From Thermodesulfobacteriales bacterium (GTDB lineage: Bacteria; Desulfobacterota; Thermodesulfobacteria; Thermodesulfobacteriales; Thermodesulfatatoraceae): a stretch of DNA of 46,052 nt. The stretch is taken from contig JALSPG010000053.1 in NCBI GenBank assembly GCA_026986115.1, positions 1 to 46,052 on the forward strand, in the 5' to 3' direction. The notes beneath the pieces are model-generated. The model had not been told where the DNA came from and did not search any database. It worked only from the letters and a program-made list of their open reading frames with translations. The position numbers and the translations under genes are program-made. Each line of letters opens with the position of its first letter. Position 1 is the first letter of the stretch. Shown here in pieces: positions 10,198 to 20,239 of this stretch.

Positions 10198-12064
10198 TTT
10201 CGGGAGAAAGTTGGAGGAGTTTTTCAAGTTCTTCTCCTTCAAGGGTTTCTTTGATGAGAAGGGTTTGGGCAAGAATTTCTAAACGTTTCCGGTGTTTGAC
10301 AAGTATTTCATAAGCCTTTTGATGGGCCTCTTCGATAATTTTTGCTACTTCCTGATCGATAAGACGAGCGGTTTCTTCACTTATATCTTCTCGATGCCTC
10401 AGTGCCGGTTCTATAAAAAGGGCCTCTCTTTTCCGAAAGGTCTGGGGGCCAAGTTTTTCACTCATTCCGTAATCCATCACCATGGCGCGGGCAATTTCTG
10501 TAGCCTGTTCCAAGTCATTTTGGGCTCCGGTAGAGACTTCTTGATAAATAGTTTCCTCTGCTGCTCGTCCACCAAGGAGGACCGCTAACTTATCCATAAG
10601 TTCCGAGCGTGTCATAAGATAGCGATCTTCAGTGGGAAGCTGTAGAGTATAACCCAAGGCTGCAACTCCTCGGGGCACAATTGAAATCCGATGTACCGGA
10701 TCGGCATGAGGAAGGGCCGCTGCCACTAAAGCGTGCCCTGCTTCATGGTAGGCCACCCTTTCCTTTTCGCGCCGGGAAATATAACGGCTCTTCTTTTTGA
10801 GTCCTGCTACAACTCTGTCTACCGCTTCCTCAAAATCTTCCATCTCTACCCAGGATTTCCCCTTCCGGGCTGCCAAAAGAGCGGCTTCATTTACGACATT
10901 GGCCAAATCTGCTCCTACCATGCCGGGCGTCCGGGCAGCAATTATTTTGAGATCTACATCAGGGGCAAGTTTTACTTGCCGCGTATGGACTTTTAAAATG
11001 GCTTCTCGGCCCTTAATATCAGGTCTGTCTACCACAATGTGTCTATCGAAGCGTCCGGGACGCAGGAGGGCAGGGTCGAGAATTTCAGGCCGATTGGTAG
11101 CAGCCATGATGATAACGCCTTTTTTGGAATCAAAACCATCCATTTCTGTAAGGAGCTGAGCTAGAGTCTGTTCCCTTTCATCTACTCCAGAAACAGGAGA
11201 AACTCCTCTTACCTTTCCTAGGGCGTCTATTTCATCAATAAAAATGATACAGGGAGCCTTTTCTTCCGCTTGTTTGAAAAGATCGCGTACCCTTGCTGCT
11301 CCCACACCTACAAAAAGTTCTACAAAAGACGAACCAGAAATCGATATAAATGGAACTCCTGCTTCTCCAGCAACGGCTTTAGCTAAAAGGGTTTTTCCTG
11401 TTCCCGGAGGGCCTACTAAAAGCACCCCCTTGGGGATTTTTCCTCCAAGAGCAGTGAATTTTTGGGGATTTTTTAAGAAATCGATAATCTGTTGAAGCTC
11501 TTCTACAGCTTCGTCAACCCCAGCTACATCTTTAAAGGTGACCTCTATTTCATCTTGTACATAAATGCGAGCCTTGCTCTTGGCTACCCCCATCAATCCT
11601 CCCTCAGGGGGGCCAAAACGTTTCATTAAGAGGATCCAAAGACCTAAAAAGAAAAGAAGGGGTAAAACCCAAGAAAGAAGTTCTTTGAGCCACGAAGCCT
11701 CTTTAGCCGCTTCGTAATGCAGCCCTTTTTCGTCCAAAAGTTTCATAAGTTCCGGATCATCAAGACGCAGGGTAAAAAAACGATTAGTGGAGAGCTTAAC
11801 TGGTTTTTGACGTAACCGGGCCAAGATTTCTGAAGCCCTAGGTTTTAATTCGCCTTCGATAAAGTTTTCACCGATAAGGAGGTCATCCACAAGCCCATCT
11901 TTAAGAAGGACCTTGAACTCGCTATAAGAAATATTGGTGCGCGGTGTAAAACGAGAAAGCTCTAAAAAAACGAAGAGGAGAATAATGAAAAATAACAAAT
12001 ACCAGCCGTAGCGAAAGGAAAAGTGTGGCCCAAACTTAAAAGTTTTTTTCTTTTTATCCTCCAA
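10172..12064 (-). CDS. ftsH: ATP-dependent zinc metalloprotease FtsH
   Basis: This membrane-bound AAA+ protease removes misassembled membrane proteins and selected regulators. The 630-residue protein has a membrane helix at about 20-36, an extracytoplasmic domain, and a second helix at about 127-147. Walker A GPPGTGKT is at 218-225, the FVG pore loop at 250-252, Walker B IIFIDEID at about 273-280, and the zinc motif HEAGH at 440-444. It starts with TTG at 12064, since no other in-frame start precedes the first membrane helix, with AAGGT about 6 nt upstream. It follows trpA by 4 nt. Confidence 0.97.
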
Positions 12065-12068
12065 GATG

Positions 12069-12884
12069 TTACCTTCGGGTTGCAGCTTTTAATTCTCTTA
12101 CAAAACGACTTACCTCTTTTACCAGGGTGGCAGGTTCTTCTTGATAGCGAGCAATAATCTTGACTATGGCACTTCCCACTACGATGGCATCTGTAAAAGG
12201 GGCAAGATTTGCTACCTGTTGGGGGGTGGAGATACCAAAACCTACCGCCACCGGTACCGGAGATAATTCACGGGCAAGATCTAATTTGAGAGCCAGATCT
12301 TCGGGGAGTTTTTCTCGGGCTCCAGTAATTCCGGTAACAGAGACATAATACAGGAAGCCTGTACAAGCTTCAGCTATTTTAGCCAATCTTTCGGGAGGAG
12401 TAGTGGGAGCAGCGAGCAGAATTGCCGCAAGTTTTCTTTTCCGGGCTTCTTTTAACCAAGGTTTAGCTTCTTCTAAAGGGAGATCCGGAATAATAGCCCC
12501 GTCAAGACCGGCTTCTTGGGCTTTAAGGGCAAAATTGGCCAGACCAAAGCGAAAAAAAGGATTTAAATATCCCATAATTACTACTGGGGTTTTAAATCCT
12601 TCGGAGCGAATTTTTTGGATCATCTCCAAAAATTGGGGCAGAGAAGGTTTGTTTTTTAAGGCCCTCTGGGCAGCTTCCTGGATAGTGGGACCATCGGCCA
12701 AAGGGTCAGAAAAGGGAAAACCAAGCTCGATAACATCGGCTCCCGCTTCTTCCAAGGCCCAAAGTAGCTCTTCCGTAACTTTGAGATCTGGGTCTGCCCC
12801 CTCGATAAAGGGAATGAGAGCTGCTTCACCCCTTTCTTGGGCCTTAACAATGGCTTTTTCTACTCCAGAAGCTCCTCTAAGCAT
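12069..12884 (-). CDS. trpA: Tryptophan synthase alpha chain
   Basis: TrpA cleaves indole-3-glycerol phosphate and passes indole to TrpB through a tunnel. The 271-residue protein has the family block [16 protein letters not shown] with both catalytic acids (Glu in IELG, Asp in FSDP), and the late phosphate-binding GFGIS and VVGSAIV loops. It overlaps trpB by 8 nt. Only trpB and trpA are here; other trp genes are elsewhere. Confidence 0.96.
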   Translation of the reverse strand: MLRGASGVEKAIVKAQERGEAALIPFIEGADPDLKVTEELLWALEEAGADVIELGFPFSDPLADGPTIQEAAQRALKNKPSLPQFLEMIQKIRSEGFKTPVVIMGYLNPFFRFGLANFALKAQEAGLDGAIIPDLPLEEAKPWLKEARKRKLAAILLAAPTTPPERLAKIAEACTGFLYYVSVTGITGAREKLPEDLALKLDLARELSPVPVAVGFGISTPQQVANLAPFTDAIVVGSAIVKIIARYQEEPATLVKEVSRFVRELKAATRR

Positions 12885-14076
12885 GGGGTTTCCTTTTCAA
12901 ATATTGACAAACAGCAGCTACATCTTTGTCTCCCCGTCCCGAAAGGTTGATGACAACGATGCTGCCTTCAGGGAGTTGGGGTGCTATTTTCACGAGATAA
13001 GCTATAGCATGTGCGCTCTCTAACGCCGGAATAATGCCTTCGGTTTCAGAAAGTAAACGAAAGGCAGAAAGTGCCTCTTCGTCCTCTACCGCTACATATT
13101 CGGCTCGGCCAGTTTCTTTAAAAAAGGCGTGTTCCGGGCCCACACCTGGATAATCAAGCCCAGGAGCAATAGAATGTGCCCCTTTTATTTGTCCTACTTT
13201 GTCTTGTAAAAGATAGGTGAGCATTCCGTGGAGAATTCCGGGTTCTCCTACAGTAAGAGTGGCAGAGTGCTTATCTGAATCAAGTCCTGCTCCTGCTGCT
13301 TCTACTCCGATCATTTTTACCATTTGATCGTTAACGAAAGGAAAAAAGAAACCCATGGCGTTAGAGCCACCCCCTACACAGGCCAAAATGACATCAGGTA
13401 GTCTTCCTTCGGCGGCAAGAATTTGTCTTCTGGTTTCTTTGCCTATCACACTTTGGAAATCTCTTACCATCATAGGGTAAGGATGGGGCCCAACTACCGA
13501 ACCAATGACGTAGTAGGTGGTTTCTACGTTGGTAACCCAGTCTCTAATGGCTTCATTGATAGCATCTTTTAAAGTCTGGGTGCCAGAATAGACGGGAACC
13601 ACCTTGGCCCCCAGTAGTTCCATCCGAAAGACATTCATCTCTTGGCGTACCGTATCTTTTGCCCCCATGTAAACAGTACATTCTAAGCCCAAAAGAGCGG
13701 CTGCTGTAGCCGTAGCCACACCGTGTTGCCCCGCTCCTGTTTCCGCTATGATGCGTTTTTTTCCCATTTTTTTGGCCAGCAAAACCTGTCCTAGGGTATT
13801 GTTAATTTTGTGGGCTCCGGTATGGGTTAGATCTTCACGTTTGAGGTAAATCTTCAGATGCCCTCCTAGCTTTTGGGCCAACTTGCGGGCTGGGTAAAGA
13901 GGAGTAGGACGCCCCACATAGGTCTTGAGATAAAAATCAAGTTCTTTTTTGAAGTCTTTGTCTCGTTTGAAATGCCGATAGGCATCTTCTAGTTCGAAAA
14001 GGGCCGGCATAAGGGTTTCAGGAACATATCTGCCCCCGAAAGGGCCAAAATGACCACGCTTATCTGGCAGGGCCAA
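12877..14076 (-). CDS. trpB: Tryptophan synthase beta chain
   Basis: TrpB joins indole and serine using PLP. The 399-residue protein starts with the typical G[12 protein letters not shown] block, has the PLP lysine at Lys90 in HTGAHKINN, a GGGSNA phosphate-binding loop, and the ETGAGQHG segment of the standard TrpB1 type rather than TrpB2. It follows exbB by 24 nt, the largest gap in this run. Confidence 0.97.
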   Translation of the reverse strand: MALPDKRGHFGPFGGRYVPETLMPALFELEDAYRHFKRDKDFKKELDFYLKTYVGRPTPLYPARKLAQKLGGHLKIYLKREDLTHTGAHKINNTLGQVLLAKKMGKKRIIAETGAGQHGVATATAAALLGLECTVYMGAKDTVRQEMNVFRMELLGAKVVPVYSGTQTLKDAINEAIRDWVTNVETTYYVIGSVVGPHPYPMMVRDFQSVIGKETRRQILAAEGRLPDVILACVGGGSNAMGFFFPFVNDQMVKMIGVEAAGAGLDSDKHSATLTVGEPGILHGMLTYLLQDKVGQIKGAHSIAPGLDYPGVGPEHAFFKETGRAEYVAVEDEEALSAFRLLSETEGIIPALESAHAIAYLVKIAPQLPEGSIVVINLSGRGDKDVAAVCQYLKRKPHA

Positions 14077-14100
14077 AACCGCCTCCTTTTTGCTTCAAAG

Positions 14101-14835
14101 TTACTGGGCTCCTTCTTCCTCGTCAAATGTTGTTTCTTCTTCACTTGTAATTTCGCGGAGAAATTCTTTTTCTACCAAAAGGATAACTAACTCTCCTACT
14201 TCTTGAAGTTTAGTTTCAAAAATTTCCAGACGGGCGACAAAAAAATTGTAAGACATACTTGCTGGAATCGCGGCAAAAAGCCCCAGGGCAGTTGCTATCA
14301 ATGCTTCGGCAATCCCTGGAGCTACTGTAGCTAAGGTGGCATTGCCTTTGAAGCCAATTTGTTGAAAGGCTGTCATAATCCCCCAGACCGTGCCAAAAAG
14401 GCCAATAAAAGGGGCACTGTTTCCTGCGATGGCCAAGAAAGAGAGGCCTTCTCGTAGGGGTAAAAGTTCTCGTTCGCGAGCGATAGCAAGATGCCGGTTT
14501 AAACGCTTGATAAACATTTCAAGCCAGAGGGCAAAAAGCTCTTTTTCTTCTGGGAGTGAACCTTCGGCTTTTAATCTTGCCACTTCTGCTAAAATAAAAC
14601 GGGCCACCTTCCAGGCTGCAGAATGCCTGTAACGGCGCATTTTGCTAGCCAAATCTCCCAAATTTGAGCTCTTTTCTGCAAGCTGGCAAAGTTCAGAAAG
14701 CCCTTGTCCGGCAATTTTAAACTGCCGCCATTTAAGAAAAATTACAGCCCAAGTAAGAACGGAAAAAAGAATTAGTAAGAGAAGGGTGAGTTTAGCTACC
14801 GGTCCAGCGGATAGCAAAAGGTGAAAGAGATTCAA
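14101..14835 (-). CDS. MotA/TolQ/ExbB-type proton channel
   Basis: Inner-membrane proton-conducting subunit of the TolQ/ExbB family, which with TolR/ExbD and a TonB/TolA protein couples proton motive force to the outer membrane. The 244-residue protein has a membrane helix at about 13-33 and two more near 135-160 and 170-200, containing the family blocks A-x-x-APFIGLFGTVWGIM and ATALGLFAAIP. The C-terminus is an acidic tail (EEETTFDEEEGAQ). The start overlaps the mqnD stop by 4 nt. No exbD/tolR partner is adjacent: trpB follows instead. TolQ and ExbB cannot be separated from sequence alone. Confidence 0.88.
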   Translation of the reverse strand: MNLFHLLLSAGPVAKLTLLLLILFSVLTWAVIFLKWRQFKIAGQGLSELCQLAEKSSNLGDLASKMRRYRHSAAWKVARFILAEVARLKAEGSLPEEKELFALWLEMFIKRLNRHLAIARERELLPLREGLSFLAIAGNSAPFIGLFGTVWGIMTAFQQIGFKGNATLATVAPGIAEALIATALGLFAAIPASMSYNFFVARLEIFETKLQEVGELVILLVEKEFLREITSEEETTFDEEEGAQ

Positions 14836-15674
14836 GCCCTACCTCCTTCGAAGAAAGGTGGAGGAAACCCAGGTTCTATAAGCCTTTCTTTTTTCAGAAA
14901 CTCCAAAAAGGTTAAAACAGCCCTTTTACCTTCCTCGCCAAGATCGTAAGTGAATCGGTTTACAAAAGTTTTGATATGTTGGTGAATAGTTTCGGGGGCC
15001 ATTTCCTGGGCATATTTTTGGATGAATTCCCAAAGCGGGGAAATATCTCGCTGAGCAAAGGTGAGGCTTCTTTGAAGGTCCTCTAAAAAAAGTAATTTTA
15101 TCTCTTCTAAGAGATCTCGTCTTACGAAGATGCCTCCCAATGGTAAGGGAAGCCCGGTTTTTTTCTCCCACCATTCTCCCAGATCTACTAATTTATGGAG
15201 GCCATATTTTTGATAGACAAAGCGTCCTTCATGAATGAGAAGTCCGGCTTCGACTTCTCCCTTAAGGAGGGCTGGAATAATTTGATCGTAACGCAGAGGT
15301 TTTACTTTTCCCAAAGGGCTATAAAAGCGTAAAAGGCAATACGCAGTGGTGTGAAGACCGGGAATTGCTACACAAGCTTCAGAAAGGTCCAAGGAAGGCT
15401 TAAGAGAAACAACAAGGGGGCCACATCCGTAACCCAAGGCTGCTCCTATTGGTAGAAGCTCATAATAATTTATAACAAATGGGAGGACCCCGAAAGAGAG
15501 TTTTGAGACAGGAAGGATTCTCTTTTGTGCCCACAGGTTTAAGGTTTCTACATCTTCTAAGGTAAATTCATAGATCAGGTTTTGACTAACAAGCCCTTTT
15601 ATAAGGGCTCCGAAAATAAAAGTATCATTAGGGCAGGGAGAAAGGCCAATTTTTAAAGGTTCTCCTGGAGCCAT
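14832..15674 (-). CDS. mqnD: 1,4-dihydroxy-6-naphthoate synthase (futalosine pathway)
   Basis: MqnD converts cyclic dehypoxanthine futalosine to 1,4-dihydroxy-6-naphthoate in the alternative menaquinone pathway. The 280-residue protein has the diagnostic N-terminal block IGLSPCPNDTF-x-F-x-AL and the periplasmic-binding-protein-like fold of the MqnA/MqnD family; a conserved G-I-H-T/L-T-T-A segment follows near 100-112. Its start lies 22 nt inside mqnB and its stop overlaps exbB. The direct link to mqnB confirms the pathway. Confidence 0.93.
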   Translation of the reverse strand: MAPGEPLKIGLSPCPNDTFIFGALIKGLVSQNLIYEFTLEDVETLNLWAQKRILPVSKLSFGVLPFVINYYELLPIGAALGYGCGPLVVSLKPSLDLSEACVAIPGLHTTAYCLLRFYSPLGKVKPLRYDQIIPALLKGEVEAGLLIHEGRFVYQKYGLHKLVDLGEWWEKKTGLPLPLGGIFVRRDLLEEIKLLFLEDLQRSLTFAQRDISPLWEFIQKYAQEMAPETIHQHIKTFVNRFTYDLGEEGKRAVLTFLEFLKKERLIEPGFPPPFFEGGRA

Positions 15675-16267
15675 TTAAGGGCTTCTCCAAGCCTTTCTAA
15701 GGCTTCTTCGATGTGCCAAGGGGCATAAGGATCTGCGATCAAATTACTCACCGTTCTCAATTCTAGCAAGGCGATGTTGCATTTCTGGGCTGCTATGGCT
15801 ACAGAGAAACCCTCCATATTTTCGATAAGGGCCCCACGGTGCTTGAGGGCTAAAATTTCTCCGCGTTTAGGGTCTTTCGTGGCGCAACAGACCGTAACAA
15901 AGGGGCCGCATTCTATGGGGAATTTTTCTTCTAGGCAAAGGGTAGCCTTTTCGAGCAGTGGATGGCGTAAGGAACACTCTTTTAATGCCGGTAGCGTTTC
16001 GGCGAAATCTCCTTGGATGAGATAATGGCAGATTCCCAGATCCCCAAAATATTCTACCGTGGCTAGAGCTAGATCTCCAATTTGGAGTCCACTGCCAGGA
16101 TAGGCACCACCGATTCCTGCGAGGATAATAGGCCCTGAAATCTCTTTGGAAAAAAGCCTAAAGGCACCAAGGGCGGCTTCCACCGGCCCCATACCTATGA
16201 CGTGGGGTTTAAGCCCCATTTTTTTGAGAGGCTGGGCTTCAAGTTCTGTAGGTACCAGTAAAAACAT
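15653..16267 (-). CDS. mqnB: Futalosine hydrolase
   Basis: MqnB removes hypoxanthine from futalosine. The 204-residue protein has the nucleoside phosphorylase/hydrolase fold: VPTELEA at the start, GMGPV-x-A near 25-30, and the family segment AGIGGAYPGSGL-x-IGDLALA. ENMEGFSVA near 150 supplies the ribose- and base-binding Glu-Met-Glu type residues. Its ATG shares one base with the phoU stop (TAATG). Overlap with mqnD supports the futalosine role over a general nucleosidase. Confidence 0.9.
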   Translation of the reverse strand: MFLLVPTELEAQPLKKMGLKPHVIGMGPVEAALGAFRLFSKEISGPIILAGIGGAYPGSGLQIGDLALATVEYFGDLGICHYLIQGDFAETLPALKECSLRHPLLEKATLCLEEKFPIECGPFVTVCCATKDPKRGEILALKHRGALIENMEGFSVAIAAQKCNIALLELRTVSNLIADPYAPWHIEEALERLGEALKWLQENL

Positions 16268-17625
16268 TATCCCTTCGCAATCATAGCCCGCATAAGATCA
16301 GCAGCGTTTTCAGTGTGTCCGGAAATATCACAGATGAATTCCGTGAGTTTGAGAAGATAATAAATAGAAAGGGGGTCGATCTTAAGGGCAAATATTTCCC
16401 GTTTGAGGTCTGTAGCTACCTCATCGCTTTCGTGTTCGCGTTGCCGAATAGTGCGGACTACTTGTTTGGCTTCTTCTCGGGCCTTGTTGTCGGCTGTGGA
16501 AAGGTAAGCACGAGATTTTTCGATAAGAGGGATTAAAAGTTGAGAAGTCTCAGCATTATGTTTGGCCAGCGAAAGCATTTCCTGGGCTATTTCTTCCCTC
16601 GGTTTTACCTGTCTGAAGGTTAGCCATTTAAGGATATCTTCGGTGGCGTCTGCTACAGCGTCTTGCTCTTTGAGATAAAGGAAAAGTTCGAATTTATCTA
16701 CGGGCATGATGATTCCCGGCGGTAAATGCCCGCGAATATTTTGTTTGATCCGATCGGCTTCCCGCTCGATACGGATTATTTCTTGAGAGATCTCCTGGCA
16801 GCGTTCATAGTCCTGTTCAAAATAAGCCTCCAGAGCACTAGGAAGGAGTTCTGTACAAGTAAGGACGTGGCGGGCGTGGTTTTCTAAACATTCGAAAAGC
16901 TCCCTCTTCGGACGCCTTGGGGGTTCGGCAGAGGGTTCTTCTTTTGCAACCTGTTTTAAGCGTTCTTCACAAATGTCTTGGTGCCTTACGATGCGACCTT
17001 CAACGAGATAAATTACCTCTTCAGCAATGTTGGTGGCCAGATCTGCCACCCTTTCTAAGTTTTGGGCCACGATAATGTAATCAATTCCTACCCGAATAAT
17101 ATGAGAGTTTTTTTCCATGCATTGGATGACTTTTTCAATGACGATTTTTTTGTAATTGTCTACTTTTTCATCTCGAAGACAAATTTCGCAGGCCTTTTCG
17201 GTATCGTGAGTCACAAAGGCATCGATAGCACCATCGAGCATGGCAAGAGCCTCGCGCGCCATATCTGTAAGGTCAACAGGGCAGGTAAAAATCTTGGCTT
17301 TGGCAAGATCCGGAACCCTTTCAGCAATATTAACCGCCTGGTCTCCCAGGCGCTCAAGATCTCTGATCATGCTCATGGCAGAGGTAATGAACCGTAAATC
17401 GCTGGCCAAAGGATGATGCAGGGCTAGAGTTTTAAGGCAAAAAAGGAGGATCTCGTTTTCGATAGTGTCGATTTTTTGGTCTTGGTCAATTACCAAATGG
17501 GCAAGTTCTTCGTCACGCTCTTCAAAGGCTTTTACCGCAGTGCGGACAGATTCCGAGACTAAGCGGCACATTTCTAAGAGATAGTGTTTAATTTCTTGGA
17601 GGTCTTTTTGGAGTAAAACGTTCAT
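16267..17625 (-). CDS. phoU: PhoU fused to a DUF47/Pit-accessory-like PhoU domain
   Basis: PhoU tunes the Pst transporter and phosphate signalling. A normal PhoU has about 220-240 residues; this protein has 452. The first half (about 1-225) is a full PhoU with two copies of the metal-binding E-R-x-x-D-x-A-x-NIAE motif. After a Pro/Arg/Glu linker (about 230-245), the second half resembles the DUF47 (TIGR00153) family that accompanies Pit phosphate carriers. The ATG at 17625 was chosen over a GTG at 17637 because GGAGGAAAG lies just before it. It follows pstB by 15 nt. Confidence 0.88.
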   Translation of the reverse strand: MNVLLQKDLQEIKHYLLEMCRLVSESVRTAVKAFEERDEELAHLVIDQDQKIDTIENEILLFCLKTLALHHPLASDLRFITSAMSMIRDLERLGDQAVNIAERVPDLAKAKIFTCPVDLTDMAREALAMLDGAIDAFVTHDTEKACEICLRDEKVDNYKKIVIEKVIQCMEKNSHIIRVGIDYIIVAQNLERVADLATNIAEEVIYLVEGRIVRHQDICEERLKQVAKEEPSAEPPRRPKRELFECLENHARHVLTCTELLPSALEAYFEQDYERCQEISQEIIRIEREADRIKQNIRGHLPPGIIMPVDKFELFLYLKEQDAVADATEDILKWLTFRQVKPREEIAQEMLSLAKHNAETSQLLIPLIEKSRAYLSTADNKAREEAKQVVRTIRQREHESDEVATDLKREIFALKIDPLSIYYLLKLTEFICDISGHTENAADLMRAMIAKG

Positions 17626-17640
17626 TCTTTCCTCCACTTT

Positions 17641-18408
17641 TTAACTAAATTTACCAGTTAGATATTCTTCTGTCCGCGGGTCTTTAGGATTAGTAAAAAC
17701 TTCCGCGGTGGGGCCAAATTCGATCAGTTCTCCCAAATAAAAAAAGGCCGTGTAATCTGATATACGACCAGCTTGAGGCATATTATGAGTAACAATGATA
17801 ATAGTTACGGTTCTTTTAAGTTCTACGATGAGGTTTTCTATTTGAAGAGTGGCTTTAGGATCTAAGGCTGAAGTGGGCTCATCCATCAAGAGTACTTCTG
17901 GTTTTACAGCCAAGGCCCTTGCGATACATAATCTTTGTTGCTGACCACCTGAAAGAAAAGTTCCCCGTCGGTGGAGGACGTCCTTGACCTCGTCCCAAAG
18001 AGCCGCTTTTTTGAGGGCATCTTCTACAATACGGTTGGCCTCTTTTTTGGGGAGGCGGATACCTAAGAGCTTATAACCAGCAAGGACGTTTTCGTAGATA
18101 GTCATTGTAGGGAAGGGATTAGGACGCTGGAATACCATGCCTACTTTTCGCCTTACAACGATGGGATCCATCTTGAGGATATCCTGGTCTCGTAAATAGA
18201 TCTTACCGGTGATTTTGGCTCCGGGAGTAAGTTCATGAAGACGATTTAGGCAACGGATAAAGGTAGTCTTCCCACAACCGGAAGGCCCCATTACCGCGGT
18301 GACTTTTTTCTCTGGTATTTTAACTGTTACATGTTTGATGGCCATGAAATCTCCATAATAAGCGCAAAGGTCTTCGGTGCAGAAAATGTGATTTTTAATG
18401 AGGGTCAT
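17641..18408 (-). CDS. pstB: Phosphate ABC transporter ATP-binding protein
   Basis: PstB powers high-affinity phosphate import. The 255-residue protein has Walker [10 protein letters not shown] at 41-49, the Q-loop [11 protein letters not shown] typical of PstB, the signature LSGGQQQR, and Walker [13 protein letters not shown]. It starts one base after the pstA stop. Confidence 0.97.
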   Translation of the reverse strand: MTLIKNHIFCTEDLCAYYGDFMAIKHVTVKIPEKKVTAVMGPSGCGKTTFIRCLNRLHELTPGAKITGKIYLRDQDILKMDPIVVRRKVGMVFQRPNPFPTMTIYENVLAGYKLLGIRLPKKEANRIVEDALKKAALWDEVKDVLHRRGTFLSGGQQQRLCIARALAVKPEVLLMDEPTSALDPKATLQIENLIVELKRTVTIIIVTHNMPQAGRISDYTAFFYLGELIEFGPTAEVFTNPKDPRTEEYLTGKFS

Positions 18409-18409
18409 T

Positions 18410-19270
18410 TTATTTCTCCCCGGCGATTCTTCTGGCCAGAATCCGCGAAAGAATATTTAAGGCAAGAACCATAAATACCAGAACGATAGATGCTCCCCAG
18501 GCTTGTTGCCACCAATCTTCATAAGGGCTGGTGGCATAATTGAAAATAACTAGCGGTAAAGCATTCATGGGCTCAATAGGATTTAACGTCATAAACTGGT
18601 TACCAAAAGCGGTAAAAAGCAAAGGGGCTGTCTCTCCGGCGATCCTGGCTATTGCGATGAGGATTCCGGTAGTGACCCCTACCATCCCTGTAGGGAGAAC
18701 CACTTTAAGCACAGTACGCCAGTATGGAATTCCCAAAGCTAAAGAAGCTTCTCGTAAGATATCCGGTACAAGTTTTAAAACTTCTTCAGTGGTACGAACC
18801 ACCACCGGAATCATCATCAGAGCCAAGGCCACAGAGCCTGAAAGGGCGGAAAAATGTCCCATGGGCCTTACAACCCAAGCGTAGGCCACGATGCCGATTA
18901 CGATGGAAGGGACCCCTTGTAATACGTCTGCAGAAATCCGGACGGCATGTGCTAATTTCGATTCTTTTCCGTATTCCGAGAGATAAATACCAGCCATAAT
19001 AGAGATAGGAACGCCGATAAGGGTGGCTAGCCCCACGATAATAAGGGTTCCGCAAATGGCGTTGGCTATACCCCCACCGGGTTCTCCCGGAGGAGCGGGA
19101 AGATGGAGAAAAAAGTCAATACTCAAGCTCGAAAGGCCTTTATGAAGGAGCTGGAAGAGAATGAGAAAGAGGGGCAGAGTAGGTATGAGGGCCAAAAGGG
19201 TAATGATTCCCAGAATAATTTTGTTTTTTAAACGCCGCCAATTTTCACGTGCCGGATAAGAATTTTTCAT
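18410..19270 (-). CDS. pstA: Phosphate ABC transporter permease PstA
   Basis: Inner-membrane permease of the Pst system, 286 residues with about six membrane helices. It carries the EAA-type coupling loop ([21 protein letters not shown], given here as its key run) and a long N-terminal charged segment before the first helix. It overlaps pstC by 4 nt at the start. The neighbouring PstC is its heterodimer partner. Confidence 0.95.
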   Translation of the reverse strand: MKNSYPARENWRRLKNKIILGIITLLALIPTLPLFLILFQLLHKGLSSLSIDFFLHLPAPPGEPGGGIANAICGTLIIVGLATLIGVPISIMAGIYLSEYGKESKLAHAVRISADVLQGVPSIVIGIVAYAWVVRPMGHFSALSGSVALALMMIPVVVRTTEEVLKLVPDILREASLALGIPYWRTVLKVVLPTGMVGVTTGILIAIARIAGETAPLLFTAFGNQFMTLNPIEPMNALPLVIFNYATSPYEDWWQQAWGASIVLVFMVLALNILSRILARRIAGEK

Positions 19271-20172
19271 TTTACTTTGGTTTTCACAATAAAGATGCGA
19301 GCCACAAGGTTTACGATCACGGTTATCACAAAAAGCAAGAGACCTATTTCCACCAAAGCTGCCAGGTGAAGGTCTTCGGTGGCTTCGGTAAATTCATTGG
19401 CAATGACGCTTGCCATGGTATTGGCAAGATCCCAAATACTTTGTGGCATGGCAGAACGGTTGCCAATCACCATTGTAACAGCCATAGTTTCTCCAAGGGC
19501 CCGACCAAGGGCAAGAACAATCCCTGCCAGAATGCCTGAGCGGGCGTAAGGAAGAACAACATGGCGGATAGTCTCCCACCGCGTGGCTCCAAGCCCATAG
19601 GCAGCTTCTTTTAGATCTTGGGGCACAAGAGAGATGACATCCCGGGCAACCGAAAGGGCATAGGGTAAAATCATAATGGCCAGCACCAAAGAGGCAGTAA
19701 AGAGCCCCAAACCATAAGGCGGAGCCCCTATCTTCATTTCGAAAGATCTCACCAATGGTACCAGGTAAAAAAGTGCCCAAAGACCATAAATTACCGAAGG
19801 AATACCTGCTAAAAGTTCAATAACGAAAGAAACCGGGTTAGCCACCTTGGCCGGTGCAAGCTCTCCTAAAAAAATGGCCCCCGCTAAGGCAAATGGGGTA
19901 GCAATGGCTAAAGACAGAAAGGAAGTGATAAGGGTGCCCACTAAAAAGGGTAAAGCACCAAATTCTAAAGTTACCGGGTCCCAAGTGGTGCGCCAGAGGA
20001 ATTTGAGGCCATAGGTTTTGATGGCAGGCCAAGATTCGTAAACTAAAGTAAAAAAGGCTGCTATTACCAGGATGATTACAAAGATTCCCGTCCCGGTGGC
20101 CAGTTTACGAAAGGCGATATCGTATTTAATTTGCCGATAGAGATTTTTGGGAAGTTCTTTGGGCGTTGGCAT
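19267..20172 (-). CDS. pstC: Phosphate ABC transporter permease PstC
   Basis: Partner permease of PstA, 301 residues with six membrane helices. The coupling loop EAAYGLGATRWETI and the later LGRALGETMAV block are typical of PstC. I chose the ATG at 20172 (MPTPKELPKN). The longer in-frame start at 20367 would add 65 residues of poor quality and reach into the divergent DUF362 gene. No pstS is present upstream or elsewhere in the window. It heads the long minus-strand run. Confidence 0.93.
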   Translation of the reverse strand: MPTPKELPKNLYRQIKYDIAFRKLATGTGIFVIILVIAAFFTLVYESWPAIKTYGLKFLWRTTWDPVTLEFGALPFLVGTLITSFLSLAIATPFALAGAIFLGELAPAKVANPVSFVIELLAGIPSVIYGLWALFYLVPLVRSFEMKIGAPPYGLGLFTASLVLAIMILPYALSVARDVISLVPQDLKEAAYGLGATRWETIRHVVLPYARSGILAGIVLALGRALGETMAVTMVIGNRSAMPQSIWDLANTMASVIANEFTEATEDLHLAALVEIGLLLFVITVIVNLVARIFIVKTKVK

Positions 20173-20239
20173 CACAAAGATTGTATAAAATTTAAAGACA
20201 ACAGTTGTTACAATTTTATGACAAAAAAGGGGATAAGAT
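20173..20239. promoter_or_regulatory. Divergent promoter region between pstC and the DUF362 gene, with palindrome
   Basis: These 67 nt must hold promoters for both directions. A perfect palindrome with a single central base, ACAACAGTTGT, lies at 20198-20208, and a second, TTGTTACAA (20205-20213), overlaps it. TACAAT (plus) and TATACA (minus) are possible -10 boxes, but no well-spaced -35 was found. No pho box of the enterobacterial type was seen. Confidence 0.35.

Noticed and set aside
12403-13023. 206-codon plus-strand frame
   Set aside because: It lies wholly opposite trpA and the trpB end, which are certain; codon pattern is that of a shadow frame.
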